From Mycolicibacterium sphagni (GTDB taxonomy: Bacteria > Actinomycetota > Actinomycetes > Mycobacteriales > Mycobacteriaceae): DNA of 64,000 nt. This document shows, in pieces, positions 52,553 to 59,460 of this stretch. Location: assembly GCF_002250655.1 (NCBI RefSeq), contig NZ_NOZR01000006.1, positions 222,838 through 286,837 of the forward strand, read 5' to 3'. The notes beneath the pieces are model-generated. The model worked only from the letters and a program-made list of their open reading frames with translations, searched no databases and was not told the origin of the DNA. Position numbers and translations under genes: made by a program. The stretch's first letter is position 1. Every line of letters begins with the position of its first letter.

Positions 52553-52876
52553 TCAGTCGGTGGGGTGGTGTTCGGCCAGCTTGCCGGGGGCGTTGATGTC
52601 GCCGTGGCGGTTCTCGACGGCGGTGCCGACGCGCACGCCGTTACCTGCTCCAGGGCGGGCGATGGCGGCGTTGGCCCAGAACATGGCCTCTTCGAGCTTG
52701 GTGAGCGCCAGTGCCTTCTCGCGGCCAGGTGGAAGGTCGGCGTCGAGTTGGTGGCCGAGCGCTTTGCAGGATGCCCGGACCTTCTCGTGCTGCGCGGCGA
52801 CATCGGATGTGCTCGCCGGGTGGAAGCTGAAGCGGTTCTCGATGTCCGCGCTGCTCTTCGGGTCGTGGTAGGTCAT
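52553..52876 (-). CDS. Acb2/Tad1-hairpin-family protein (predicted anti-CBASS cyclic-nucleotide sponge)
   Basis: 107 residues from the ATG at 52876, overlapping the Tad2-like stop by 4 bp (ATGA). The core is a two-helix hairpin: DIENRFSFHPASTSDVAAQH, EKVRASCKALGHQLD, then GREKALALT and TKLEEAMFWANAAIAR (residues 51-74). RExxLALTKLEEAMxWANAAIARN is the characteristic signature of the Acb2/Tad1 hairpin family, hexameric phage proteins that bind cyclic di- and trinucleotides (Acb2) or signalling ADP-ribose derivatives (Tad1) and block CBASS or Thoeris immunity. Which ligand this protein binds is not shown by sequence. Confidence 0.85.
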   Translation of the reverse strand: MTYHDPKSSADIENRFSFHPASTSDVAAQHEKVRASCKALGHQLDADLPPGREKALALTKLEEAMFWANAAIARPGAGNGVRVGTAVENRHGDINAPGKLAEHHPTD

Positions 52877-53277
52877 GCGATGCCCCAGTCTTCGGCCAGC
52901 ATGTCGGTCTGGCTGGCCAGCCACGGCACCAGCGTGAGCGGCTTGTCGGACGGCCCGTGCGGCGTCACCAGGTAGATGTACGGCACGTTCATCTTCGAGC
53001 CCAGGTCAGGGCGTTGAAGCTCGATGTACATTCCCTTGCCGTTCCACCCTGCGCGGCAGACCTTCTCGCCAGCCTTGAGCTGTCGGATCGCTTCGCCGAA
53101 GTCCATCGGTGCAGCCTTTCGGTTGAGTGCTGTGAGCAGGTCTCGGCCGAGACCCAGTTCGCGCGCTTGGGCGGCGGTGAGTATCCCGCACGGGCAGTTG
53201 GCGTTGGCCAGGATCCGGTGGAGCGCTGAAGCATCACCGTCGGGCGGGGCGACGAGGCCGCCGTTGCGGTAGGTCAC
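52873..53277 (-). CDS. Tad2-like (DUF2829) anti-Thoeris protein with N-terminal extension
   Basis: 134 residues from a GTG at 53277 that overlaps the HNH stop by 4 bp and has GGGAGAGG upstream. Residues 58-134 are a DUF2829/Tad2 domain: DFGEAIRQLKAGEKVCRAGW, NGKGMYIEL, VPYIYLVT and LVPWLASQTDMLAEDW. Tad2 proteins form tetramers that sequester cyclic ADP-ribose-type signals of Thoeris, and some also bind CBASS cyclic dinucleotides. The first 57 residues (SALHRILANANCPCGILTAA ...) are extra relative to typical Tad2. An internal ATG at 53106 with its own GAAAGG could make the short 77-residue form. Overlaps Acb2 by 4 bp. Confidence 0.85.
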   Translation of the reverse strand: MTYRNGGLVAPPDGDASALHRILANANCPCGILTAAQARELGLGRDLLTALNRKAAPMDFGEAIRQLKAGEKVCRAGWNGKGMYIELQRPDLGSKMNVPYIYLVTPHGPSDKPLTLVPWLASQTDMLAEDWGIA

Positions 53278-53663
53278 GGCAGCCTCTCCCTGTCGGGCAC
53301 GTGGTGGCCTTGTGCTCGGTGGCCTTCGTCGGATGACTTGACCTGATGGCATTCGGGGCAGGCAGCTTGGCCGTTCGATGGGTCGAACTCCAGGCCGCCC
53401 TCAGCGACCGCACGGATGTGGTCGGCTTGGCCGCGGCCCGGGCCGGCGTCGCCCGTGCAGATCCCGGCGTAGCGGATCTGGCAGCGATGCCCGGCGTTGA
53501 TCAGCACCAGTTGGCGCCACGCTTCGTGCTCGGGGGTTGTGGTGCGTTGGGTGCGGCCGTCGGTGGGCCAGCGGGAGTTGTGGCTTGGGCAGGCCCGGAC
53601 ACCGGCCGGGACGAGCTCTCGGCAGTCCGGGTCGCCCGCGCAGTACTTCGGCGCCCGGGGCAT
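53274..53663 (-). CDS. HNH endonuclease
   Basis: 129 residues. Zinc-binding cysteines (CAGDPDCRE ... CPSH; later CPECH) and the HNH core ADHIRAVAEGG ... DPSNGQAACPECH. HNH proteins next to the terminase help cos cleavage in several cos-type phages (HK97 gp74 type). Placement within 1 kb of the presumed cos supports this. Confidence 0.88.
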   Translation of the reverse strand: MPRAPKYCAGDPDCRELVPAGVRACPSHNSRWPTDGRTQRTTTPEHEAWRQLVLINAGHRCQIRYAGICTGDAGPGRGQADHIRAVAEGGLEFDPSNGQAACPECHQVKSSDEGHRAQGHHVPDRERLP

Positions 53664-53936
53664 CTACTCGGCAACCCTGGCGTGCGCTGTCGTGAGGAGC
53701 CCGGCCGTGATGTAGCCGGGCTGCCAGCCGTGGCGCGGGAAGATGTTCGTCCCGCCGCAGCGGTCGCCGTCTTCGTCGATCCACTGAGTGCCGATCAGCA
53801 GGACAGCGTCGACAGCCACCAGGTCCGGGACCTCGCCATGTTCGAGGGCTTTCGCGTTCAGCATGGCGGTCATCTTCGTGATCGCCACCTCCAGCGCCTC
53901 ATACGCTTCGGTGCGGAGCTGCTCGAGGTCGCTCAC
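53664..53936 (-). CDS. Small phage protein
   Basis: 90 residues from a GTG at 53936 (overlaps the glycosyltransferase stop by 4 bp). Helical N-terminus (LEQLRTEAYEALEVAITKMT) and a C-terminal beta part with WIDEDGDRCGGTNIFPRHGW. No named family. Confidence 0.55.
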   Translation of the reverse strand: MSDLEQLRTEAYEALEVAITKMTAMLNAKALEHGEVPDLVAVDAVLLIGTQWIDEDGDRCGGTNIFPRHGWQPGYITAGLLTTAHARVAE

Positions 53937-54610
53937 GCCATCCGCCGGGAGAAGTGGCGGGCCGGCGCGCGGCCCGGCAGTTGACCAAGAGCGACGGTGG
54001 TGCTGTTCCATGCGGGTCGGCCGCCGTGCGCCCACGCTGTGCGGGGGCCGCTGTCGCGGGGCGCGCCGTCAGCGCGGGCCGTGATCAGTGGGGCGGTGTC
54101 GGCGTGGTTCAACAGCGACGGCCGCGTATAGCCGACGAGGTGGCCGCGGGCCTTCGCCCACTGCGTGATCGCCTCGTCGATCGGCAACCCGCGGTCGGTC
54201 GAGTGGAGCATGTCGTCGACGAGCTCCGCCCGCATCGCGGTGCCCACCGCGTGACGCAGCTGCGTCGACAACGCCCAATGCGCCGGATCGTTGCGCACAT
54301 GGGCGATATCCATCTGGCCGGCCACTGGATACGTCCGCCCCAGATACAAGCCGACGATGTCGGTGGGTGCGACAGCGAGAGCGTGCTCGAGCTGCTCCCG
54401 GAAGTCGTCGCACGGGACCGCGTCATCCTCGACGACCACCAGCCAGTCAGCGCGCCGCTCGAGCAGAGCAGCCCACACCGTCAGGTGATTCCCTGTGCAG
54501 CCGAGCTCGCCATCATCCACAGACACCCAGTCGGGGCCAACTGACAGCAACAGCGCCAAAGCCTGCGTCAGGCGGGCGGTGTGCGCGACAACCCCGACTG
54601 CGACGCTCAC
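53933..54610 (-). CDS. Glycosyltransferase (GT25-like)
   Basis: 225 residues from a GTG at 54610. N-terminal strand/helix with GCTGNHLTVWAALLERRADW followed by LVVVEDDAVPC, the EDD/DxD-type motif of GT25/LPS-type glycosyltransferases, then FRTYPVAGQ-like and ADTAPLITARADGAPRDSG segments. One of four glycosyltransferases in a row; acceptor unknown. Confidence 0.72.
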   Translation of the reverse strand: MSVAVGVVAHTARLTQALALLLSVGPDWVSVDDGELGCTGNHLTVWAALLERRADWLVVVEDDAVPCDDFREQLEHALAVAPTDIVGLYLGRTYPVAGQMDIAHVRNDPAHWALSTQLRHAVGTAMRAELVDDMLHSTDRGLPIDEAITQWAKARGHLVGYTRPSLLNHADTAPLITARADGAPRDSGPRTAWAHGGRPAWNSTTVALGQLPGRAPARHFSRRMA

Positions 54611-54804
54611 TTGCGGGCGTGGCCGAGGTCGATGATGCGGTACTCACGGCAGCGGGACCAGCCAGCATGGCAGCCGGCCAGAATCGCTTTGGAACCGAGC
54701 ATCCCGCGACCGTGCTGGTGAGTCTTGGCGCAGTGCGGGCACTTGACGTTCACATGCTTGCCGCTCACCGACACCACTTCGGCGACACCGGACAGCCAGC
54801 TCAT
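54607..54804 (-). CDS. Small zinc-ribbon protein
   Basis: 65 residues with KCPHCAKTHQHG and CHAGWSRC, a 4-Cys/His zinc site. Overlaps both neighbours by 4 bp. Function unknown, part of the glycosyltransferase operon. Confidence 0.55.
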   Translation of the reverse strand: MSWLSGVAEVVSVSGKHVNVKCPHCAKTHQHGRGMLGSKAILAGCHAGWSRCREYRIIDLGHARK

Positions 54805-54962
54805 CGTGTGGCCCGCTTGGCTCGGCGGCGGGCCGCGCGGTTCGTCGGGAACCAGCGCTCCGGGGTGGAGTCGACGTGGCCGGCGTGGAAATGCGGGCCG
54901 CCGAATACTGCAGCTCCGTCAGGGCAGCTGCAGTTGTCTTGGGCCATCGGCGCGTAATTCAT
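54801..54962 (-). CDS. Small Cys/His-containing protein
   Basis: 53 residues from the ATG at 54962, which overlaps the methyltransferase stop by 4 bp. APMAQDNCSCPDGAAVFGGP, then HFHAGHV and a basic end (NRAARRRAKR). May bind metal and nucleic acid. A longer frame to 55,076 is antisense noise within the methyltransferase gene. Confidence 0.55.
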   Translation of the reverse strand: MNYAPMAQDNCSCPDGAAVFGGPHFHAGHVDSTPERWFPTNRAARRRAKRATR

Positions 54963-55492
54963 CGGGGGTCTGTCCGATCTGACGTCGGGGAAGCTGTCCA
55001 CCAATACCGGCCGACCACGTCCCCCCGCCACGTATCGCAGCCGGGGAGCTGGTCGGCCATCTCGTCGAACGTCCACTGGTCAAGGTGGGCTTCGTGTTCG
55101 TTGCCGTCGTGCCCGTGCTGCGGGTAGTCGATGATCGGGACAGACACCATGATCTCGGCGGCCGCGGCGCGGGCCCGCGCCAGGAACGCGAGAGCGTCTG
55201 GGCGGGTGAGGTGTTCGATCACATCACCGGCGAGCAGTGTGAAGGGCTCGCGGGGGAAGCTGTAAGTGCGGGCGTCGGCGATGACGACTTCGTCGTACTT
55301 GCGGGTCAGTTCGAACCGGTCGACGTAGGGGGCGTGGATTTCCACGCCGATCCAGTGCGCGTCGGCCCGCCACCCGCGGGCGAGGTCACTGTAGGTGCCT
55401 TCACCGCAGCCGATATCCACCACGACGGGTGTCGTGGTGGCGGCGATGCGGTCGACGGCCCAGTCGCGGCCTTCCGGATGTGATCTAGGCAT
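54959..55492 (-). CDS. Class I SAM-dependent methyltransferase
   Basis: 177 residues. SAM motif I VVVDIGCGEGTYSDLA and motif II/III pattern (WIGVEIHAPYVDRFEL, VIADARTYSFP, LLAGDVIEHLTR). Small, with no DNA-sequence-recognition domain and no (D/N)PPY motif, so more likely a small-molecule, glycan or protein methyltransferase. Located among four glycosyltransferases, it may methylate the added sugar. Confidence 0.82.
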   Translation of the reverse strand: MPRSHPEGRDWAVDRIAATTTPVVVDIGCGEGTYSDLARGWRADAHWIGVEIHAPYVDRFELTRKYDEVVIADARTYSFPREPFTLLAGDVIEHLTRPDALAFLARARAAAAEIMVSVPIIDYPQHGHDGNEHEAHLDQWTFDEMADQLPGCDTWRGDVVGRYWWTASPTSDRTDPR

Positions 55493-56159
55493 GTTGGGCG
55501 GCCCGGAGTTGGCTGGCGTTGCGTGCCCGCTGATATTTCAACCAGCGGTTGAGGTTCCGCACATAGCCGGGGTCACGCATCCTGGTGGCTTGATCCGATG
55601 CGGGTTCGTGCCATAGGTGGAAAGCGCAGCCGTCGACGCGGCGCGGCGGGCCGCCGAGGATGGTGGCTGCCTTCCAGAAGGCGTTGTCCTCGCCGCCCCA
55701 CCCGACGAACTTCTCGTCGAATCCGCCGACGTGGTCCCACAGTTCGCGGCTGACGACGAGCATCGACGATTGGGTGGCGATGTCGTCGGTGCGGATTCGG
55801 TCAATCCCGAACGTTGTCGGGTCGATGATGTTGCCGGCGAGGATGGTGCGGGTGCACGCCTCGCCGAGCTCGACGACGCTGGTGAGCGCCGACACGAGAC
55901 CAGCAGCGGCCTGGTCGACAGCCTTGGCGAGGTTGGTCGGGGCAACCCATGTGTCGGCGTCGGCGATGATCGCAACATCCCAGTCGCCGGCGTCGTTGGC
56001 TGCGCGGTTCACCGCGGCGGACCGGTTGAACGGGCCGTCGTCGTGTGCGCCTTCAACCACCGTGTAGGGCAGGCGGTTCCAGAACGCACGCTGTACGAAG
56101 GCCCACAGTTCGTCGCGGTGGCCGTGGTCGGGGCGGTACGGCACCAGGACGGGGATCAC
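55485..56159 (-). CDS. Glycosyltransferase family 2-like (DxD: IIADADTW)
   Basis: 224 residues. VLVPYRPDHGHRDELWAFVQ at the N-terminus, the nucleotide-sugar motif VAIIADADTWVAPTNLA, and a later GWGGEDNAFWKAA (the ED acceptor-activating motif of GT-A enzymes). Typical of phage GT2-type enzymes. Confidence 0.85.
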   Translation of the reverse strand: MIPVLVPYRPDHGHRDELWAFVQRAFWNRLPYTVVEGAHDDGPFNRSAAVNRAANDAGDWDVAIIADADTWVAPTNLAKAVDQAAAGLVSALTSVVELGEACTRTILAGNIIDPTTFGIDRIRTDDIATQSSMLVVSRELWDHVGGFDEKFVGWGGEDNAFWKAATILGGPPRRVDGCAFHLWHEPASDQATRMRDPGYVRNLNRWLKYQRARNASQLRAAQHA

Positions 56160-56848
56160 GGGATGCGGTGCCCCACTTCGGCCATCAGCTCTCTGGCTTG
56201 GCGCTGCGCGCTGGGCCCGCGGAGGCGGGCCAGCTGCTGCCAGAGGCGGTAGTTGCGGCGTGCCTCGCGCCGGTTGGGGTCACGGTCAGCCGGTGGATGC
56301 CACAGATGCAGAGTGATGTGCTCGGCGGTCCAGGTGACCGGGCCGTCGAAGATGCGGCACAACTCGAACCACACCTGATCTTCCTGCCCCCACGGTCCGA
56401 GGGCCGGATATCCGCCGATGCGGTCGTAGAGGCTGCGCGGGACGGCGAACACCCCGGAACAGGGGCGGGCGTAGATGCCGTTGTCGCCGAAGTCTCGGGG
56501 GCGGCAGAACCATGCACCCCCGGAGAGGATCCGGTCGCTGGATGCCTTCGACAGGTACATGTGCGAGTCGGCGCAGATGACCATGCGGTCCTCTGCGATG
56601 CATTGCGTGACAGCGGCTTCGATCGCGTCGGGGTGGGCCAGGGTGTCGGCGTCGTTGAAGACGATCGCATCCCACTGGCCGGCCGCCTCGGCGGCCTGGG
56701 CGCGAGCCTCGCCGGGGCCGGGGTCGTGGCCTTCGAACCGCGGCCACTGCGGGTAGTGGCGGGACATCCAGTCGCGGACGAACATCCACGCCTGATCGCG
56801 GTGTCCGCCGTCCGGCCAGCGCGGGACACCGATCGCTACGCGTGCCAC
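56156..56848 (-). CDS. Glycosyltransferase (GT-A, related to the neighbouring gene)
   Basis: 230 residues from a GTG at 56848, overlapping the upstream gene by 13 bp. IVFNDADTLAHPDAIEAAV gives the DAD motif, PWGQEDQVWFELCR the ED motif, and DFGDNGIYARPCSGVFAVPR a shared GT-A core. The layout is the same as the gene at 55,485, so the two are diverged paralogs. Longer upstream extension of the frame is antisense and rejected. Confidence 0.82.
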   Translation of the reverse strand: MARVAIGVPRWPDGGHRDQAWMFVRDWMSRHYPQWPRFEGHDPGPGEARAQAAEAAGQWDAIVFNDADTLAHPDAIEAAVTQCIAEDRMVICADSHMYLSKASSDRILSGGAWFCRPRDFGDNGIYARPCSGVFAVPRSLYDRIGGYPALGPWGQEDQVWFELCRIFDGPVTWTAEHITLHLWHPPADRDPNRREARRNYRLWQQLARLRGPSAQRQARELMAEVGHRIP

Positions 56849-57414
56849 GACTTCGCCCAGTAGTGCAGCGTCCAGGACCAGGGCTTCACCTTCGATGGGT
56901 GGGCTTCCTCGGACCAGTGGGCCGGGTAGAAGGCGTCCGGCGGGAGCAGGACGACATCGTCGCGGCCGGTCACGATTTCGGTGAAGGTCGCCACCCCGGC
57001 GGCTTCGGTGCCGTGGTGTCGGCGTTCGATAGCGAGGTCGAGGAAGTCGCGCAGCACGGGGTGGTGCGGTGGGAATCCCAGCACGGCGTTGCAGACCCGT
57101 TTTCCGTCTTCCCAACCGGCGAAGGCGGGCAAGCCGACGAGGTTGTCGAACGGCTTGAACACCTCGACGTCGGAGTCGATGTACACCCCGCCCCAATGCC
57201 ACAACTCTTCCGCCCGAACCAGATCAGCGAGCTGCGCACCGGTTTCGCAATCCGGCCAGTACGGCGCGGTGCGGGGAAACAGGTCGGGGTCGTGCGGCTG
57301 GCGTCGCGTGACGTGCTCCCAACCGGGGTGCAGCGCGGTCGCGCCCGCCCACCAGGTCTCCACCTGCGCGGTGGTGTGCTCGGGGACAACGCGGACCAGC
57401 CGGCGCGGGATCAC
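56836..57414 (-). CDS. Glycosyltransferase with GVYIDSDV motif (Gly_transf_sug type)
   Basis: 192 residues from a GTG at 57414, chosen because the product then begins VIPRRLVRVVPEH like family members; the frame upstream runs into a terminator. LVRAEELWHWGGVYIDSDVE is the classic donor-binding motif of the DxD-containing capsule/surface-sugar transferase family. It is the first gene of the glycosylation cluster in transcription order. Confidence 0.82.
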   Translation of the reverse strand: MIPRRLVRVVPEHTTAQVETWWAGATALHPGWEHVTRRQPHDPDLFPRTAPYWPDCETGAQLADLVRAEELWHWGGVYIDSDVEVFKPFDNLVGLPAFAGWEDGKRVCNAVLGFPPHHPVLRDFLDLAIERRHHGTEAAGVATFTEIVTGRDDVVLLPPDAFYPAHWSEEAHPSKVKPWSWTLHYWAKSWHA

Positions 57415-57499
57415 AGAAGGTTGGAGGGGTTCGCAGCCATCAGGGGACTTCTCTCGTCGGACTTCCTCAAAGAGGCGGACCGCACCCGATTCGGGGCAC

Positions 57500-57530
57500 A
57501 AAAAAACCGCCAGCCTGCAGGCATGGCGGT
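57500..57530 (-). terminator. Intrinsic terminator upstream of the glycosyltransferase cluster
   Basis: Stem ACCGCCA...TGGCGGT (57506-57512 with 57524-57530) with an inner GCC/GGC pair, and on the minus strand a run of seven T right after it. It separates the genes to the right from the glycosylation/anti-defence/cos segment, which therefore needs its own promoter between here and 57414, or antitermination. Confidence 0.78.
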
Positions 57531-57578
57531 ACTACGTCGGATTGAATGGTACTACAAATTTCCGAGTGTTAAATGCGA

Positions 57579-57884
57579 TCACGCGACGTGTCCCTTAAGT
57601 CGACGTTTCAGCCTGACCAGCTCGACATCCTCGCGCAGCCACCGATCATTGGTGGGTCGGATGCCGTACTGGCGGGGCCAGTTCGACCGGATCGACGCCG
57701 GGGACAGCTTGAACTCCAACGCCACCTCCACCGTGGTCATCCAGATCGGTTGCGCTTCCGAATCGGGCAGCGCCCAGGCCGCGCCGAGCTGATGGATCGC
57801 GGGGAGCAGCTGCGACCGGGATGCCTCGGGTAGGGCTTCCCACAGCAGCGCGACGAGGCGTTGAAGCTTCTCCTCCCAACTCAC
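57579..57884 (-). CDS. Small wHTH DNA-binding protein
   Basis: 101 residues from a GTG at 57884 (4-bp overlap). N-terminal helical domain (LVALLWEALPEASRSQLLPA) and a C-terminal winged-helix-like part: MTTVEVALEFKLSPASIRSN followed by WPRQYGIRPTNDRWLREDV, with a basic end. The TVEVALEFKLSPASI-x-NWPRQ... spacing is similar to excise/MerR-like helix-turn-helix proteins. Likely a regulator or packaging-linked DNA-binding protein. Confidence 0.62.
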   Translation of the reverse strand: MSWEEKLQRLVALLWEALPEASRSQLLPAIHQLGAAWALPDSEAQPIWMTTVEVALEFKLSPASIRSNWPRQYGIRPTNDRWLREDVELVRLKRRLKGHVA

Positions 57885-58864
57885 GAAGCCGCCTTGACGT
57901 CGATGACTGCGGTGGCGAATTCGGCGGCCGAAATGTTGGGGCAGTCCAGGGCGAGGCTGAATTTCCATCGCAGCTCCGCGAGGAGATACTCGGCCAATTC
58001 CCGCGCGGTGCGTTCTTGCTCGATCAGTTCGGTGAAGCTCTGGCGTTCCTGGGCTTCCAATTTGGCGTCCTCCATGTCTTCGGCGTCGCGGCGGCAACGG
58101 AACTGGTAGATCTCGTACGTCCAGGAGCTTTTGCATTCGGCGCAGGCGATCAGGTCGTCAACGTCGCCGTTTTTGCGGGTGGTGACGGTGCGGGAGCAGC
58201 GGCGGGCGTGGCAGTTCGGGCACGGGAGCTGAACAGACTGGTGGATGTGCTGGTCGCCGAGGATGGCGTGGGCGACGCGGTGGCAGCGGACGATTTCCAG
58301 GCAGATGTCGATGCCAGTCTTGTCGACGAACGTCCGAGACTCCCCCGTTTTCCGCCACACCGTCACCGACTCCGCCGGGGCGGCCAGGAGCGCATCGACG
58401 TGTGGGGAGACCAGTTTCGTGCAGGCGCCGACGATGCGGCGTTGTTCGCGGTCGATGCGGGACTTCGGCTGCGGGTCATCGACGTTCAACAGTTCGGCGA
58501 CGCGGGCCGCCGCGGCGACCAACCAGTCCGCGAGCGCATCCTTCACAGCGTCGACCTCGACATCGATCGGGATCGGCGGATTCTTCGTCCCCGCAACGCG
58601 CTCCTGCCCCGCCCGCATACTGCGGTCACCCAACGCGCCGTGCAGGGAATCCCACACCGCCGGCGAATCATCCACCACCGCCTGGACATGCTTGCGGCAG
58701 GCCTCGCAGATCGACTCCGGCTTCTCCGTCAGGGCGGGCAGCTCCACCGTTTCCCCGTCGACCTCCTGAATCTCCGGGCGGCGGCAATGCCGGCCCGCCA
58801 AACAGCGGTGAGGCTCCGGGGCTTCACTGTCCGGCCGGGCGTCACTCGTCGAACGCTCAAACAC
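57881..58864 (-). CDS. Cys-rich phage protein with zinc ribbons
   Basis: 327 residues from a GTG at 58864 (GGATGGAGA upstream). N-terminal Cys pairs (CLAGRHCRRPE, ICEACRKH), a helical middle (VDAVKDALADWLVAAAARVA), and a C-terminal zinc-ribbon pair (LPCPNCHARRC, LIACAECKSSWTYEIY), then a long helix. Function unknown; such proteins are common in the right arms of mycobacteriophages. Confidence 0.65.
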   Translation of the reverse strand: MFERSTSDARPDSEAPEPHRCLAGRHCRRPEIQEVDGETVELPALTEKPESICEACRKHVQAVVDDSPAVWDSLHGALGDRSMRAGQERVAGTKNPPIPIDVEVDAVKDALADWLVAAAARVAELLNVDDPQPKSRIDREQRRIVGACTKLVSPHVDALLAAPAESVTVWRKTGESRTFVDKTGIDICLEIVRCHRVAHAILGDQHIHQSVQLPCPNCHARRCSRTVTTRKNGDVDDLIACAECKSSWTYEIYQFRCRRDAEDMEDAKLEAQERQSFTELIEQERTARELAEYLLAELRWKFSLALDCPNISAAEFATAVIDVKAAS

Positions 58865-58901
58865 GCTGTCTCCATCCTAGATTCGTGCCGATAACGGGGT
58901 C

Positions 58902-59051
58902 TTATGTCGGGTCCGAAGTTTGCTCGTCGTGTAGGACGATGTGTGCATCGCCGTACTTGCATCGCCACTCGGCCCGCCGCTGTTGGGCTGAGAGGCTCAT
59001 CCGGTAGAACTTCAGCGCCGTTCTCATCGCCCTGAGGTGGCGTCGGATCAT
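58902..59051 (-). CDS. 49-residue basic phage protein
   Basis: ATG at 59051 with GAGGAAAGG upstream, TAA at 58902. The sequence begins MIRRHLRAMRTALKFYRMSL and ends ALVLHDEQTSDPT-like (GDAHIVLHDEQTSDPT). Basic amphipathic helix followed by a short acidic tail. Below the usual length cut-off; supported by its position between two closely packed genes and a good ribosome binding site. Confidence 0.6.
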   Translation of the reverse strand: MIRRHLRAMRTALKFYRMSLSAQQRRAEWRCKYGDAHIVLHDEQTSDPT

Positions 59052-59055
59052 CGCG

Positions 59056-59451
59056 TCAGCGCCTTTCCTCGTGTTTCAGTCGGGTGATCTCGCCGATGAA
59101 GTAGATGACATCGGTCTCGTCGTTGGCCTTCTGGCGGCGCAGCACGTACTTGAGGGCGTTGATCGGCTGCACGTCGAACACGGGGCTCACTGGTTCGTAG
59201 GTCCAGCCGCTCTTGCGTTCCTTGATCGGGCATGGTCGACCCGAGAAGACGGCGTATCCGAACGGGCCGTCCTCCAACGCCAGTGCGTGTTGTAGGACCG
59301 TGCCCCGGATGGCATTGCGCACCACCTCGGCTGCATTGTGCTCGTGGCCGAACATCATGTCCTGCAAGCCTGGTGGGAGCCATTCCCGCACGAAGGCGTC
59401 GAAGATCGCCAGGGCGGCATCGGTGGTCGTGGGCTGAGGTGTGAATTTCAT
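59056..59451 (-). CDS. Hypothetical phage protein
   Basis: 131 residues, alpha/beta mixed: FDAFVREWLPPGLQDMMFGH, GYAVFSGRPCPIKERKSGW, ALKYVLRRQKANDETDVIYF. No recognised motif. Confidence 0.55.
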   Translation of the reverse strand: MKFTPQPTTTDAALAIFDAFVREWLPPGLQDMMFGHEHNAAEVVRNAIRGTVLQHALALEDGPFGYAVFSGRPCPIKERKSGWTYEPVSPVFDVQPINALKYVLRRQKANDETDVIYFIGEITRLKHEERR

Positions 59452-59460
59452 GCCGCATTG

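Noticed and set aside
56849..57202. Upstream extension of the glycosyltransferase frame at 56,156
   Set aside because: Arg-rich antisense-like sequence overlapping the next glycosyltransferase, which has a clear DxD motif in its own frame.
58729..58968. 79-residue frame overlapping the Cys-rich gene and the 49-residue gene
   Set aside because: Basic composition typical of a shifted reading frame; the in-between 49-residue frame fits spacing and ribosome binding site better.
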